Assembly (NCBI GenBank): GCA_028281005.1
Contig: JANQKS010000115.1
Coordinates: forward strand, 102,105 to 166,104
Length of the DNA: 64,000 nt
DNA from: Pseudomonadales bacterium
GTDB lineage: Bacteria > Pseudomonadota > Gammaproteobacteria > Pseudomonadales > Azotimanducaceae
Direction: 5' to 3'
The position numbers and the translations under genes are program-made. The notes under the pieces are model-generated. The model was given only the letters and a program-made list of their open reading frames with translations. It was not told the DNA's origin and ran no database searches. Shown here piece after piece: positions 35,012 to 44,227 of this stretch; position 1 is the stretch's first letter; every line of letters starts with the position of its first letter.

Positions 35012-36505
35012 TTATTCTAAAGGCAGTTCAGAGGCCATCGCGGCAAAAGACTTATCCAGGCGTTTACGTTCCTTACCCGATACATTCAGCGCTTCCAAAG
35101 CATCGCGTAAGCGCGCACGACTTAAATCCGCGCCCAAAAACAACAGCGAATCAAACAACGGCAGCGACACACTTCGACCGCTAATGGCAACAAACAGAGG
35201 AAACAAAAAATCCCGGAACTTCAGCTGCAGGGTTTCAGCCAATTGCTGGCTTAAGTTAAACAGATCGTCACGTTGCCAGCGCCGCAGCAAGTCAAAGGCA
35301 GCCAACGTGTGATGCAATACCATCACCACTTGTTCGCGCTGCAGATTTTTATGGTTAAAGTCTTCCGGGGTCAGGGATTTACGCGCTCCGACCAGGTAAT
35401 CCACCAGCGGCACCAGGTCGGACAGACGTTCGACCCGTTCGTGCACCAATGGGATCAAGCCGCGCAGTTTGTCTTCGTTGAGCATCCAGTCCGCTACCCG
35501 CCGGGCAAATTCATCTTCGCTGAAGCTGCGCAGGTATTGGCCGTTTAACCAGGACAATTTGGTTTGATCAAAAATTGGTCCGCCCAGGGAAATGCGGGTT
35601 TCGTCAAATGCCGCCACCATCTCTTCTTTGCTAAAAATTTCGCGCTCATCCGGCATCGACCAGCCCATCAGCGCTAGGTAGTTGATCAACGCTTCCGGCA
35701 GAATGCCTTCATCCCGGTAGTAGGTAATGCTGGTGGGATTTTTGCGCTTTGACAGCTTGCTGGAATCCGGATTGCGCAACAGCGGCAGGTGCACCATGGC
35801 GGGCATCCGCCAGCCAAAATACTCGTACAGCAAAACATGTTTTGGCACGGAGTTTAACCAGTCCTCGCCGCGCAGGATGTGGGTAATCCCCATGAGGTGA
35901 TCATCCACCACCACCGCCAGGTGATAGGTCGGCATACCGTCTGCCTTAACCAGTACCTGCATATCAATCTGGCTATAGGGGATGGTCACCGCGCCGCGTA
36001 GTTGGTCGGTGAACGTGCATTCACCCTGCTCCGGCACACACATGCGAATGACGTGTTCGTCGCCGGCGGCGATGCGCCGGCTGACCTCATCGGCATCTAG
36101 ATTGAGACAATGGCCGTCGTAGCGTGTGGTTTGTTTGGCCGCTTGTTGTGCTGCGCGTACTTGGTCTAAGCGTTCTTTGGTGCAGAAACAAACAAATGCG
36201 TGACCGTCTCTTACCAATTGCCGGGCGTATTCGGCATAAATCTCGCGCCGTTCGCTCTGCCGGTAAGGACCATCCGGTCCACCGACATCGGGCCCGGCGT
36301 CCCATTCCAAACCCAGCCAGCGTAACGCGTTAAAAATGGCCTGTTCCGACTCGGCTGTGCTGCGTGCTTGATCGGTGTCTTCGATACGCAGCACAAACTC
36401 ACCGCCATGGTGTTTGGCAAATACCCAATTAAATAACGCCATGTAGGCGGTACCCACATGAGGGTCCCCCGTGGGCGAGGGTGCAATGCGGGTCCGTACG
36501 CTCAT
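35012..36505 (-). CDS. gltX: Glutamyl-tRNA synthetase
   Basis: 497 residues. Class I signature PSPTGDPHVGTAY (HIGH equivalent) near residue 9 and KLSKRKNPTSI (KMSKS equivalent). Charges tRNA-Glu in the cytoplasm, also supplying Glu-tRNA for haem. Length is typical of discriminating bacterial enzymes (about 470-500). Ends 79 nt before tRNA-Ala on the same strand. The start is a clear ATG. Confidence 0.96.
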   Translation of the reverse strand: MSVRTRIAPSPTGDPHVGTAYMALFNWVFAKHHGGEFVLRIEDTDQARSTAESEQAIFNALRWLGLEWDAGPDVGGPDGPYRQSERREIYAEYARQLVRDGHAFVCFCTKERLDQVRAAQQAAKQTTRYDGHCLNLDADEVSRRIAAGDEHVIRMCVPEQGECTFTDQLRGAVTIPYSQIDMQVLVKADGMPTYHLAVVVDDHLMGITHILRGEDWLNSVPKHVLLYEYFGWRMPAMVHLPLLRNPDSSKLSKRKNPTSITYYRDEGILPEALINYLALMGWSMPDEREIFSKEEMVAAFDETRISLGGPIFDQTKLSWLNGQYLRSFSEDEFARRVADWMLNEDKLRGLIPLVHERVERLSDLVPLVDYLVGARKSLTPEDFNHKNLQREQVVMVLHHTLAAFDLLRRWQRDDLFNLSQQLAETLQLKFRDFLFPLFVAISGRSVSLPLFDSLLFLGADLSRARLRDALEALNVSGKERKRLDKSFAAMASELPLE

Positions 36506-36548
36506 TGGCTAAAGAGTCTTAGGGCTCTGGTTGCGCTAGAGGCTGGTT

Positions 36549-38018
36549 CTAGAAACCGAGCTTCACCACGTCCGTCGGGATCAGCGGATAGGAGATTCCA
36601 GCCCACTTCTGCACAATCCGCACCAATTGGCAGGCGTAGCCAAACTCATTGTCGTACCAGACGTAGAGCACCACCTGCTTGTCCTTCACGATGGTGGCTT
36701 CGCCATCCACAATACAGGCGTGCCGGTTGCCCACCAGATCCGAAGACACGACATCCGGCGATGTAGTGTAGTCAATCTGGCGCTGCAGATTGCTGTGCAG
36801 ACTGACGTTGCGCAAAAACTGGCTGACTTCTTCCTCAGTGGTCTCCCGTCCGAGGGTGAGATTCAGAATGGCCAGGGACACATTGGGCGTCGGTACCCGA
36901 ATGGCGTTGCCGGTCAGTTTGCCTGCCAGTTCCGGCAACAACTTCACCACCGCTGACGAAGCACCCGTTTCGGTGATGACCATGTTTAACGGAGCGCCCC
37001 GGCCGCGGCGGTTCTTCTTGTGGTAGTTGTCGATGAGGTTCTGGTCGTTGGTGTAGGCGTGCACCGTTTCCATATGACCCGATTCGATCCCAAACTCGTC
37101 GTTCATGACCTTCATGACCGGCACGATGGCGTTGGTGGTACAGCTGGCGGCCGCCAAGATTTTGTCGTCCGGGGAGACATCGTCGGAATTTACCCCGTGA
37201 ACGATGTTTTTGATCGCACCTTTGCCCGGAGCGGTCAGAATAACTTTGGCCGCCCCTTTGGCTTTCAAATGTTCACTTAAACCCGCTTCGTCACGCCACG
37301 CACCGGTGTTGTCGATCACAATGGCGTTTTTGATGCCATACTGTTCGTAATCCGCCTCAGCGGGGCTGTTGGCGTAAATCACGCGGATCACATTGCCGTT
37401 GGCGATAATGCAGCTGTTCTCTTCGTCCACCCGCAACGTACCCTGGAAACTGCCGTGTACAGAGTCACGGCGCAGCAGGCTGGCCCGCTTGACCAGGTCA
37501 TCATCGCTGCCTTTACGGACCACGATGGCGCGCAGGCGCAGTTGTTCACCGCTACCGGTTTTCTCCACCAACAGGCGGGCCAGTAAACGGCCAATACGGC
37601 CAAAACCGTACAACACCACGTCCTGGGCTTCGGGTATAGGCAGCACATGACGGCCAATGACTTCAGCACACTCACGCTGCACAAATTCCGCCGGGGTAAT
37701 GTCCGTGGCCTCGCTCTCCTCCATATATTTGGTCGCCAAGCGGCCAACATCGATGTGGGAGGGACCCAGGTCCAACTCGGACATGGCCTCCAGGATCGGG
37801 TAACTTTCGAACTCGGACAGTTCGTTTTGAGCAATCTGACGCACATAGCGATGGGTTTTCATCAACTGGGTGACGTTTTGGTTATACATCGCGCGGCCGT
37901 AACAATACGCCACTACGTTTTTGCGATAGAGGCGCCCTATCAAAGGGATCATCGCTTCGGCAAGTGCTTCTCGCTCTTTCCAATCGGGGAAATAGTCATC
38001 GAGGCTGGGTAGGGCCAC
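36549..38018 (-). CDS. Glyceraldehyde-3-phosphate dehydrogenase, long form
   Basis: 489 residues, about 150 longer than GapA because of a helical N-terminal region (ALAEAMIPLIGRLYRKNVVAYCYG). The NAD-binding GFGRIGRLLARLL and catalytic ASCTTNAIVP (Cys) and MVITETGASSA segments are intact. This long form occurs in several marine gammaproteobacteria and may work in gluconeogenesis or with NADP; which is not shown here. It lies downstream of the korAB genes, 99 nt after korB, with a small hairpin at 38066-38082 between. Confidence 0.92.
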   Translation of the reverse strand: MALPSLDDYFPDWKEREALAEAMIPLIGRLYRKNVVAYCYGRAMYNQNVTQLMKTHRYVRQIAQNELSEFESYPILEAMSELDLGPSHIDVGRLATKYMEESEATDITPAEFVQRECAEVIGRHVLPIPEAQDVVLYGFGRIGRLLARLLVEKTGSGEQLRLRAIVVRKGSDDDLVKRASLLRRDSVHGSFQGTLRVDEENSCIIANGNVIRVIYANSPAEADYEQYGIKNAIVIDNTGAWRDEAGLSEHLKAKGAAKVILTAPGKGAIKNIVHGVNSDDVSPDDKILAAASCTTNAIVPVMKVMNDEFGIESGHMETVHAYTNDQNLIDNYHKKNRRGRGAPLNMVITETGASSAVVKLLPELAGKLTGNAIRVPTPNVSLAILNLTLGRETTEEEVSQFLRNVSLHSNLQRQIDYTTSPDVVSSDLVGNRHACIVDGEATIVKDKQVVLYVWYDNEFGYACQLVRIVQKWAGISYPLIPTDVVKLGF

Positions 38019-38117
38019 GTGGAATCCTCTCAGGTTGATTCAAAAACGGCGGCTATTATAGGGGCTTGCTGCAGCGCAGCAACCGCTCCCGCGTGGCTTT
38101 TTGTAAGGACGACAAGG

Positions 38118-39173
38118 CTAACGAAAGCTTTGGTTGATGGCCGCCAACGCCTTGGACCCGGGGCAAAGCTCTGCTTCCCCCAACTCGTTTAACGGCCGGT
38201 GTACCGTATCCATAATTTCATGACAATCCGCCGCATCCGGATCTACGTACAACAAGCCGGTTACCGTTTCGCCCTCTTCCGCCCGGCGCTGCACATAGTT
38301 GAGCGCACCCACGCGATCGTGCGGATCATAGTCATTGTCGGTCTTGTGCAAACGCAGAGTGGAGCCATCCGGCATACGGACTTCTTCGGTGGTGCCCGGC
38401 GGATAATCGGCGGTGATTTCTTCGTTGATCGGAATGTAGTCGGCATCCACCACATTCAAGGAGTGATTGCGCACATGATCGTAACTTTTGGTGGACCCCT
38501 GGTGATTGTTGAACGCCACGCAGGGAGAGATCACGTCGATAAACGCCATGCCTTGGTGACGCAGACCGGCTTGTATGAGCGGCACCAACTGACGCTTATC
38601 ACCGGAAAAGCTGCGCGCCACAAAGCTGGCGCCAATCTGCAGGGCCAGACTCACCAAATCGATGGGTTCATACAGATTGGGCACGCCTTTTTTCGAGGTG
38701 GACCCTTTGTCGTTGGTGGCGGAGAACTGCCCCTTGGTGAGGCCGTAGGTGCCATTGTTATCAACGATGTACAGCATGTTGATGCGCCGGCGCACAATGT
38801 GGGCAAACTGGCCCAAACCGATGGAGGCGCTGTCGCCGTCTCCGGATACACCGATGCAATAGAGGTCACGGTTAGCGAGGTTGGCGCCGGTAGCCACCGA
38901 CGGCATGCGTCCATGGACGGAATTGAAGCCGTGGGATTTGTTTAAGAAATAGCTAGGCGTTTTCGATGAACAACCGATGCCGGACACTTTGGCAAATCGA
39001 TGCGGCGGCAAAGACAACTCCGCGCAGGCCTGAACGATGGCCGCACTGACGGAATCGTGACCACAGCCCGCACACAAAGTGGACACTGAGCCTTCATAAT
39101 CGCGCCGGGTCAGACCAATTTCGTTCAGCGGCAGATTCGGATGATGAGTCCGTGGCTTGGCTACAAAAGTCAC
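38118..39173 (-). CDS. korB: 2-oxoacid:ferredoxin oxidoreductase, beta subunit
   Basis: 351 residues. TPP-binding beta subunit: CAGCGHDSV, GIGCSSKTPSYF, GDGDSASIG and a Mg/TPP site near NNGTYGLTKGQFS. With the gamma-alpha subunit it interconverts 2-oxoglutarate (or a related 2-oxoacid), CoA and ferredoxin with succinyl-CoA. Its start overlaps the alpha-subunit stop by a few nt. 2-oxoglutarate specificity is the usual annotation for this organisation but not certain. Confidence 0.88.
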   Translation of the reverse strand: MTFVAKPRTHHPNLPLNEIGLTRRDYEGSVSTLCAGCGHDSVSAAIVQACAELSLPPHRFAKVSGIGCSSKTPSYFLNKSHGFNSVHGRMPSVATGANLANRDLYCIGVSGDGDSASIGLGQFAHIVRRRINMLYIVDNNGTYGLTKGQFSATNDKGSTSKKGVPNLYEPIDLVSLALQIGASFVARSFSGDKRQLVPLIQAGLRHQGMAFIDVISPCVAFNNHQGSTKSYDHVRNHSLNVVDADYIPINEEITADYPPGTTEEVRMPDGSTLRLHKTDNDYDPHDRVGALNYVQRRAEEGETVTGLLYVDPDAADCHEIMDTVHRPLNELGEAELCPGSKALAAINQSFR

Positions 39174-40996
39174 TATTGCACCTCCGTTAAACGCGGCAGT
39201 TTATTGGCCTGGTAGTACTCAGATATGTGGCGATGAATAAAGTCGGCCGATATCGACATACCCGCGTAGTAAGTCACGGGCACTAGTTTGTTGGGATCAC
39301 AGTCAAATTCATTGATGAGCAACGTGCGCATTTGGGCATCTCGGTTCTGCTCCACCACAAAGATGACGTCGTGTTGCCCAATGAAATCACGCACATTGGC
39401 GCCAAATGGAAACGCACGTATACGGCAGGCATCCATCTGTATACCTTCTGGTGCCAGCAGATCGAGTGCTTCGGGCATGGGTGTTGCCGTGGTGCCGTAG
39501 TACATCACGCCGACGCTGTTACCGGTGCCTTCAATCTCCGCTTGGGGCACCAAGGTGGCGGCAGTTTCCCACTTCTTCAGCAGCCGCTCCATATTTCGTT
39601 GGTAGGCTTCTTCGGATTCGGTATAGGCGGCAAACTCATCTCGCGAGGTACCCCGTGTAAAAAAGGCGCCCTTCTCCGGGTGGGTGCCAGGATAGGTACG
39701 AAACCCAATACCGTCGCCATCCACATCCAGGTAGCGACCAAATACTTCCATCTTGTCTAGGTCATCCGCATCGAGCACCTTGCCGCGGTCATAACGACGC
39801 GCATCGTCCCACTCAAACGGTTCGCTTAAGCTGTCGTTCATACCCAACTCGAGATCACTTAACACCAAGATTGGGGTTTGCAAACGATCCGCCAGATCCA
39901 ACGCGTCCGCGGCAAAATCAAAACACTCCTTGGGTGTGGCCGGGAACAACACGGGATGTTTGGTATCACCATGTGAGGCATACGCTGCGGCCAACACGTC
40001 GCTTTGTTGGGTGCGGGTTGGCATGCCGGTCGACGGCCCCGCGCGCTGTATGTCCCACAACACCGCCGGTATTTCCGCAAAATAGGCGAGCCCCAAAAAC
40101 TCAGACATCAGCGACACCCCAGGACCGCTGGTGGCGGTAAAAGAGCGCGCGCCGTTCCACCCCGCGCCTATCACCATACCAATGGCCGCCAGCTCGTCCT
40201 CGGCTTGAATGATGGCAAAGTTCTTCTGTCCGCTGTCGCGGTCGATGCGCAGACGGTTGGCATGTAGTTCAAAAGCTTCGGCTACCGATGTGGACGGCGT
40301 GATGGGATACCAAGCACAGACTGTGGCGCCACCGTAAACCGAACCGAGACCCGCCGCCATATTGCCTTCCACCATGATCCGGTCGCCTACCTGATCAGAA
40401 CGACGGACTTGAATAGGCAACGGCGCCGCCAGGTAGTCGACGGCATATTGGCGGCCAATCTCCAACGCTCGTATGTTTGGCTCAATCAGATCGTCTTTGC
40501 CTTTGTATTGGGTGGAGACCATGCCGGTAATGACGTCGAATTCAATGTTCAACAAACCCGCCAACGCACCTAGATAGGTGATGTTTTTAAATAGACTGCG
40601 CTGTTTAGGGTCGCTGAACTGCGGCAACAACATGGTGGCGATGGGAATGCCTATTTCGTTGATGTCATCGCGCCGCAATGTTTTCGCCAACGGTTTGGAG
40701 TTGTCATACAGCAGATAGCCGCCAGGCTTCAATGAGGCCACGTCTTCCACCAGAGTTTCCGCATTCATGGCCACCATGATGTCCACCCCTTCGCGGCGGC
40801 CGAGATAGCCTTGCTCGCTGACGCGCACTTCAAACCAAGTCGGTAGGCCCTGAATGTTCGACGGGAAGATATTGCGCGTCGCCACCGGTATCCCCATGCG
40901 GAACAAAGCTTTGGCAAACATACCGTTGGCGCTGGCAGAGCCAGAGCCGTTGACATTGGCAAAACGAATCACAAAATCGTTGTAGCTCACACTCAT
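39173..40996 (-). CDS. korA: 2-oxoacid:ferredoxin oxidoreductase, fused gamma-alpha subunit
   Basis: 607 residues from the ATG at 40994-40996 (a longer frame runs into the upstream gene). The first ~200 residues are the gamma domain (GSGSASANGMFAKAL), followed by the alpha domain with YPITPSTSVAEAF, SGPGVSLMSEFLGLAYFAE and GMPTRTQQSD. The fusion is common in aerobic and microaerobic bacteria. Its ATG overlaps the stop of the FAD-ferredoxin protein (ATGA), forming a three-gene unit. Confidence 0.88.
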   Translation of the reverse strand: MSVSYNDFVIRFANVNGSGSASANGMFAKALFRMGIPVATRNIFPSNIQGLPTWFEVRVSEQGYLGRREGVDIMVAMNAETLVEDVASLKPGGYLLYDNSKPLAKTLRRDDINEIGIPIATMLLPQFSDPKQRSLFKNITYLGALAGLLNIEFDVITGMVSTQYKGKDDLIEPNIRALEIGRQYAVDYLAAPLPIQVRRSDQVGDRIMVEGNMAAGLGSVYGGATVCAWYPITPSTSVAEAFELHANRLRIDRDSGQKNFAIIQAEDELAAIGMVIGAGWNGARSFTATSGPGVSLMSEFLGLAYFAEIPAVLWDIQRAGPSTGMPTRTQQSDVLAAAYASHGDTKHPVLFPATPKECFDFAADALDLADRLQTPILVLSDLELGMNDSLSEPFEWDDARRYDRGKVLDADDLDKMEVFGRYLDVDGDGIGFRTYPGTHPEKGAFFTRGTSRDEFAAYTESEEAYQRNMERLLKKWETAATLVPQAEIEGTGNSVGVMYYGTTATPMPEALDLLAPEGIQMDACRIRAFPFGANVRDFIGQHDVIFVVEQNRDAQMRTLLINEFDCDPNKLVPVTYYAGMSISADFIHRHISEYYQANKLPRLTEVQ

Positions 40997-42777
40997 TCTG
41001 CAAAAGATCCTAACTGGGGGATATGGACGACTGAGCGCTGCATGTCCCACGCATTGGTCGGACATCGTTCGGCGCACAAACCACAGTGGAGACAGACATC
41101 TTCGTCCTTGACCATGACACGTCCGGTGGGCAGCTCCTCGGACAGGTACAAGTCCTGTTCCAAATTAAGCGCCGGCGCGAGCAGGCGCTGACGCAAACTG
41201 TCTTCTTCAGAGTTTTCCGTGAAGGTAATACAGTCCATGGGGCAGATGTCGACACAGGCGTCGCATTCGATACACAGGCTTTCGCTGAATACGGTTTGCA
41301 CATCACAGTTGAGGCAGCGCTGCGCTTCTGCCGCTCCCAGCTCCTGGTCAAACCCTAGCTCAACCTCCACCTTCACGTTGGACAGCGCTTGCTTGGATTC
41401 CACTAGCGGCACTAAATGCCGTTCGGACGCATCATGGTGGCTGTCATAGGCCCATTCGTGGACACCCATTTTGGTGGACAGCAAGTTGACACCTTGGGGC
41501 GGGCGGTCGGCTTTGAGATCTTTACCCTGACAAAACAAATGCATGCTGATGGCCGCCTGATGGGCGTGGGCGGATGCCCAGATGATGTTTTCCGGGCCAA
41601 ACGCGCTGTCACCGCCAAAAAACACCTTGGGATGAGTGGACTGCAAAGTGACTTCGTCCAGCACCGGACAATCCCATTTGTCGAACTGCATGCCGATGTC
41701 GCGCTCAATCCACGGACAGTGGTTATCTTGTCCGATGGCCATAAGGATGTGGTCGGCCTCAATGAACACGTCCGGCTCGCCGCTGGGTACGTAAGTAAGG
41801 CGGCCGTCGTCCCCTTTAACCGGCTCCACACACTCAAACAGTACGCCTTTGAGTTTGCCGTTTTCATGCACATATTCTTTTGGCGGACGGTTGTTGATGA
41901 TGGGAATACCCTCGCGCATGGCGTCTTCTTTTTCCCACTCTGAGGCTTTCATCACCTCAAACGCGGAGCGCACCACCACCTTGACCGATTCAGCACCCAG
42001 GCGCAGCGAGGTGCGGCAACAATCCATGGCGGTGTTACCGCCACCCATAACAATCACCTTGCCTTCTATTTTGTCGGTATGACCAAACGCGACGCTCGAC
42101 AACCAGTCGATGCCGATGTGGATGTGCGCATCCACTTCTGCCCGCCCGGGTAACTCCAGGTCGCGGCCGCGCGGCGCGCCGGTGCCGACAAAATAGGCAT
42201 CAAAGTCCTGCTCAAGCATGTCTTTCATGCTGGTGATCTCTTGCCCGAAGTGGCAGATCACACCCATGTCCAATATGCGGTCGACTTCTTCGTTGAGCAC
42301 TTCTTCGGGTAATCGAAAAGACGGTATTTGGCTGCGCATCATGCCGCCGCCGACGGGATCTTTTTCAAACAGATGCACTTCGTAGCCAAACGGCAGTAGG
42401 TCGCGGGCCACAGCGAGTGAAGCCGGCCCGGCACCAATCAACGCAATACGTTTGCCATTCTTTTTGGTCGGCACCCGCGGCAGGTAGTCGCTGACGTCAC
42501 CTTTGTTGTCCGCTGCAACCCGTTTCAAACGACAGATGGCCACCGGTTTTTCTTCGGTACGCACGCGCCGACAGGCTGGTTCACACGGGCGGTCGCAAGT
42601 ACGGCCGAGAATGCCTGGAAACACATTGGAATCCCAATTCAGCATGTAGGCTTCGGTGTAACGTTCCTGTGCGATGAGACGAATGTATTCGGGGACGGGG
42701 GTATGAGCGGGACACGCCCACTGACAGTCAACTACTTTGTGGAAGTAGTTGGGGTCTTGGATATCCGTGGGTTGCAT
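40993..42777 (-). CDS. FAD-dependent oxidoreductase with ferredoxin domains (GltD-like), electron partner of KorAB
   Basis: 594 residues. N-terminal GltD-like cluster region (CQWACPAHTPVPEYIRLI; CDRPCEPACRR), FAD fold GAGPASLAVARDLL, NADP fold VMGGGNTAMDCCR, and C-terminal 2x[4Fe-4S] ferredoxin motifs CIECDACVDICPMDCI and CLHCGLCAERCPTNAW. It probably passes electrons between NAD(P)H and the ferredoxin used by KorAB, similar to NfnB-type proteins. First gene of the unit; a MITE-like element lies upstream. Confidence 0.88.
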   Translation of the reverse strand: MQPTDIQDPNYFHKVVDCQWACPAHTPVPEYIRLIAQERYTEAYMLNWDSNVFPGILGRTCDRPCEPACRRVRTEEKPVAICRLKRVAADNKGDVSDYLPRVPTKKNGKRIALIGAGPASLAVARDLLPFGYEVHLFEKDPVGGGMMRSQIPSFRLPEEVLNEEVDRILDMGVICHFGQEITSMKDMLEQDFDAYFVGTGAPRGRDLELPGRAEVDAHIHIGIDWLSSVAFGHTDKIEGKVIVMGGGNTAMDCCRTSLRLGAESVKVVVRSAFEVMKASEWEKEDAMREGIPIINNRPPKEYVHENGKLKGVLFECVEPVKGDDGRLTYVPSGEPDVFIEADHILMAIGQDNHCPWIERDIGMQFDKWDCPVLDEVTLQSTHPKVFFGGDSAFGPENIIWASAHAHQAAISMHLFCQGKDLKADRPPQGVNLLSTKMGVHEWAYDSHHDASERHLVPLVESKQALSNVKVEVELGFDQELGAAEAQRCLNCDVQTVFSESLCIECDACVDICPMDCITFTENSEEDSLRQRLLAPALNLEQDLYLSEELPTGRVMVKDEDVCLHCGLCAERCPTNAWDMQRSVVHIPQLGSFAE

Positions 42778-42831
42778 AGTACTGCGTTGGGCTTCAGGTA
42801 ATAGAACTGTAGCTTGTCCACATGCGCTTGG

Positions 42832-42996
42832 CTAGGGTGCCTTAAGAATAAGTCTCATGTGCTCAGCGTGTCATACGGCGCCTGCGGACTTCGTTGCGCT
42901 CCTTGGCAAGATGCCTACATTTCCTGCGAGCGCCGCCTTGCCAGCCCACGCGCCAGCGCCTCTGAGCATTTGAGACTTATTCTTAAGGCACCCTAG
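42832..42996. mobile_element. 165-bp MITE-like element with 26-bp terminal inverted repeats
   Basis: Left arm CTAGGGTGCCTTAAGAATAA + GTCTCA (42832-42857) and right arm 42971-42996 are perfect inverted repeats over 26 bp, extended to ~35 bp by TGCTCAG/CTGAGCA (42860-42866 and 42962-42968). The interior is GC-rich and non-coding. A diverged copy of the right arm (4 of 26 mismatches) occurs at 54487-54511. It fills most of the gap between the FAD oxidoreductase and the protease gene. No target duplication could be settled. Confidence 0.8.
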
Positions 42997-43041
42997 ACCC
43001 TAACCCCTGAAAAATCAGCGACATAGGTCTAATTTGGCCGC

Positions 43042-44193
43042 TTAGCCGGACTGATGGATCGACAACGGGTCCGCGGACAATTGCTCGAGCACATCCAAAC
43101 CCAGCAATCCGTCCAACCCGGGCAGTTCCGCGGGTAATTCCACCACGCGCAACTGCCTAAACACACGCCCCTGCACTTCCAGCTCATCCACCACATAAAC
43201 GCCGGTGGTCACCACACCGGCCGCGGTGCGGATGCGCGCCTGTTCTTGTAGACGCCGCGCCGCAATTGCGCGCAAAGCCGGCAGCGAGAGGCTGGTGACA
43301 TTGGCGCCGGTGTCGACCAACAGGGTTAATTGCGCGCCGCCTGGCGCGGTCGCAGTGGACAACATACGGCTGCCGTCACGCTCAAATTGTAATCCGCGCT
43401 CAGCATTGTCGATGCGCGCGCTCAACTCATCCAAGGTGGTTTGTGCGATATCGCTGGTGCCGGTTTCCTGCAACACCCGGCGCGCCTCATCCCAGCGCTT
43501 CAGCTGCGCCAACGACAGCGCCAATTCGTAACGGTAGCGATCGCTACCCGGCACCCGCTGACTGATGTGTCGCCAAAAAGCCTCCCGCTCGGCCAGGGCG
43601 CCCCGATTGCGTAACTCAATGTCAATCACGGTAATAATCTGATCGGCTTGGCGCCGCGCGCGCCGCGCCACTTCTTCGTCCATGGGGTAGGCGAGGATTT
43701 CAAACAGGGTTTCCAAGGCCGCTTCACGCATGCCGCCCATTTGTTGCAGGTCACTCAGCAGAAACAGCGCACCGTTGTCCCGCGGCTGTGCATCGAGATA
43801 GGCACGCAACACGCGCCGCAGCGCCACTGCGTCGTACTTGTTAATCTTGCCGGTCACTGTGCCAATGAGCGCAACGCCATACGCGGGCGTCAGCTCGTTG
43901 TGGTGCTCCACCAGATAACGCTCTAAGGCAAACCATGCGCCGCTGCCTAAAAGATGCGTAAACTGCGCCGGCAAGTCGGCGTGCTCCAGCAGTAGAATCT
44001 GACCGGTGATATCGGCCTGTGCAGCCCGCGTGCTGTCCTCTGCTGCAGTGTCTGCTCTATCAGTGGCAACCTGGGCGGGTGAAAACACACCTCCAAGCCC
44101 ACGGCCGGACGCACCGGCTTGGTAACCGAGCAGATAGAGGCTGACGCCCGCAAGACCCAACAAAAAAACCGAAATTGACCGCTTCAATATCAT
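43042..44193 (-). CDS. Membrane-anchored retropepsin-like aspartic protease
   Basis: 383 residues from the ATG at 44191-44193. One N-terminal membrane segment (SISVFLLGLAGVSLYLLGYQ), then a helical repeat-like region (about 70-270) and a clan AA aspartic protease domain with LLVDTGANVTSLS (catalytic DTG) and LDGLLGLDVL. Such single-DTG proteins dimerise to form an active site in the periplasm; the substrate is unknown. Divergent from mfd, 34 nt apart. A longer start at 44235 would overlap mfd. Confidence 0.8.
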   Translation of the reverse strand: MILKRSISVFLLGLAGVSLYLLGYQAGASGRGLGGVFSPAQVATDRADTAAEDSTRAAQADITGQILLLEHADLPAQFTHLLGSGAWFALERYLVEHHNELTPAYGVALIGTVTGKINKYDAVALRRVLRAYLDAQPRDNGALFLLSDLQQMGGMREAALETLFEILAYPMDEEVARRARRQADQIITVIDIELRNRGALAEREAFWRHISQRVPGSDRYRYELALSLAQLKRWDEARRVLQETGTSDIAQTTLDELSARIDNAERGLQFERDGSRMLSTATAPGGAQLTLLVDTGANVTSLSLPALRAIAARRLQEQARIRTAAGVVTTGVYVVDELEVQGRVFRQLRVVELPAELPGLDGLLGLDVLEQLSADPLSIHQSG

Positions 44194-44227
44194 CACAGCA
44201 CCTCGATGAGCCGTTAGAATAGCACCT

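Noticed and set aside
38066..38082. Small hairpin between korB and GAPDH as a terminator
   Set aside because: TTGCTGC-AGC-GCAGCAA forms a stem but has no following T-run on the minus strand, so I do not call it a terminator.
38199..38945. 248-codon plus-strand frame opposite korB
   Set aside because: Antisense to a clear TPP-binding subunit; no family pattern.
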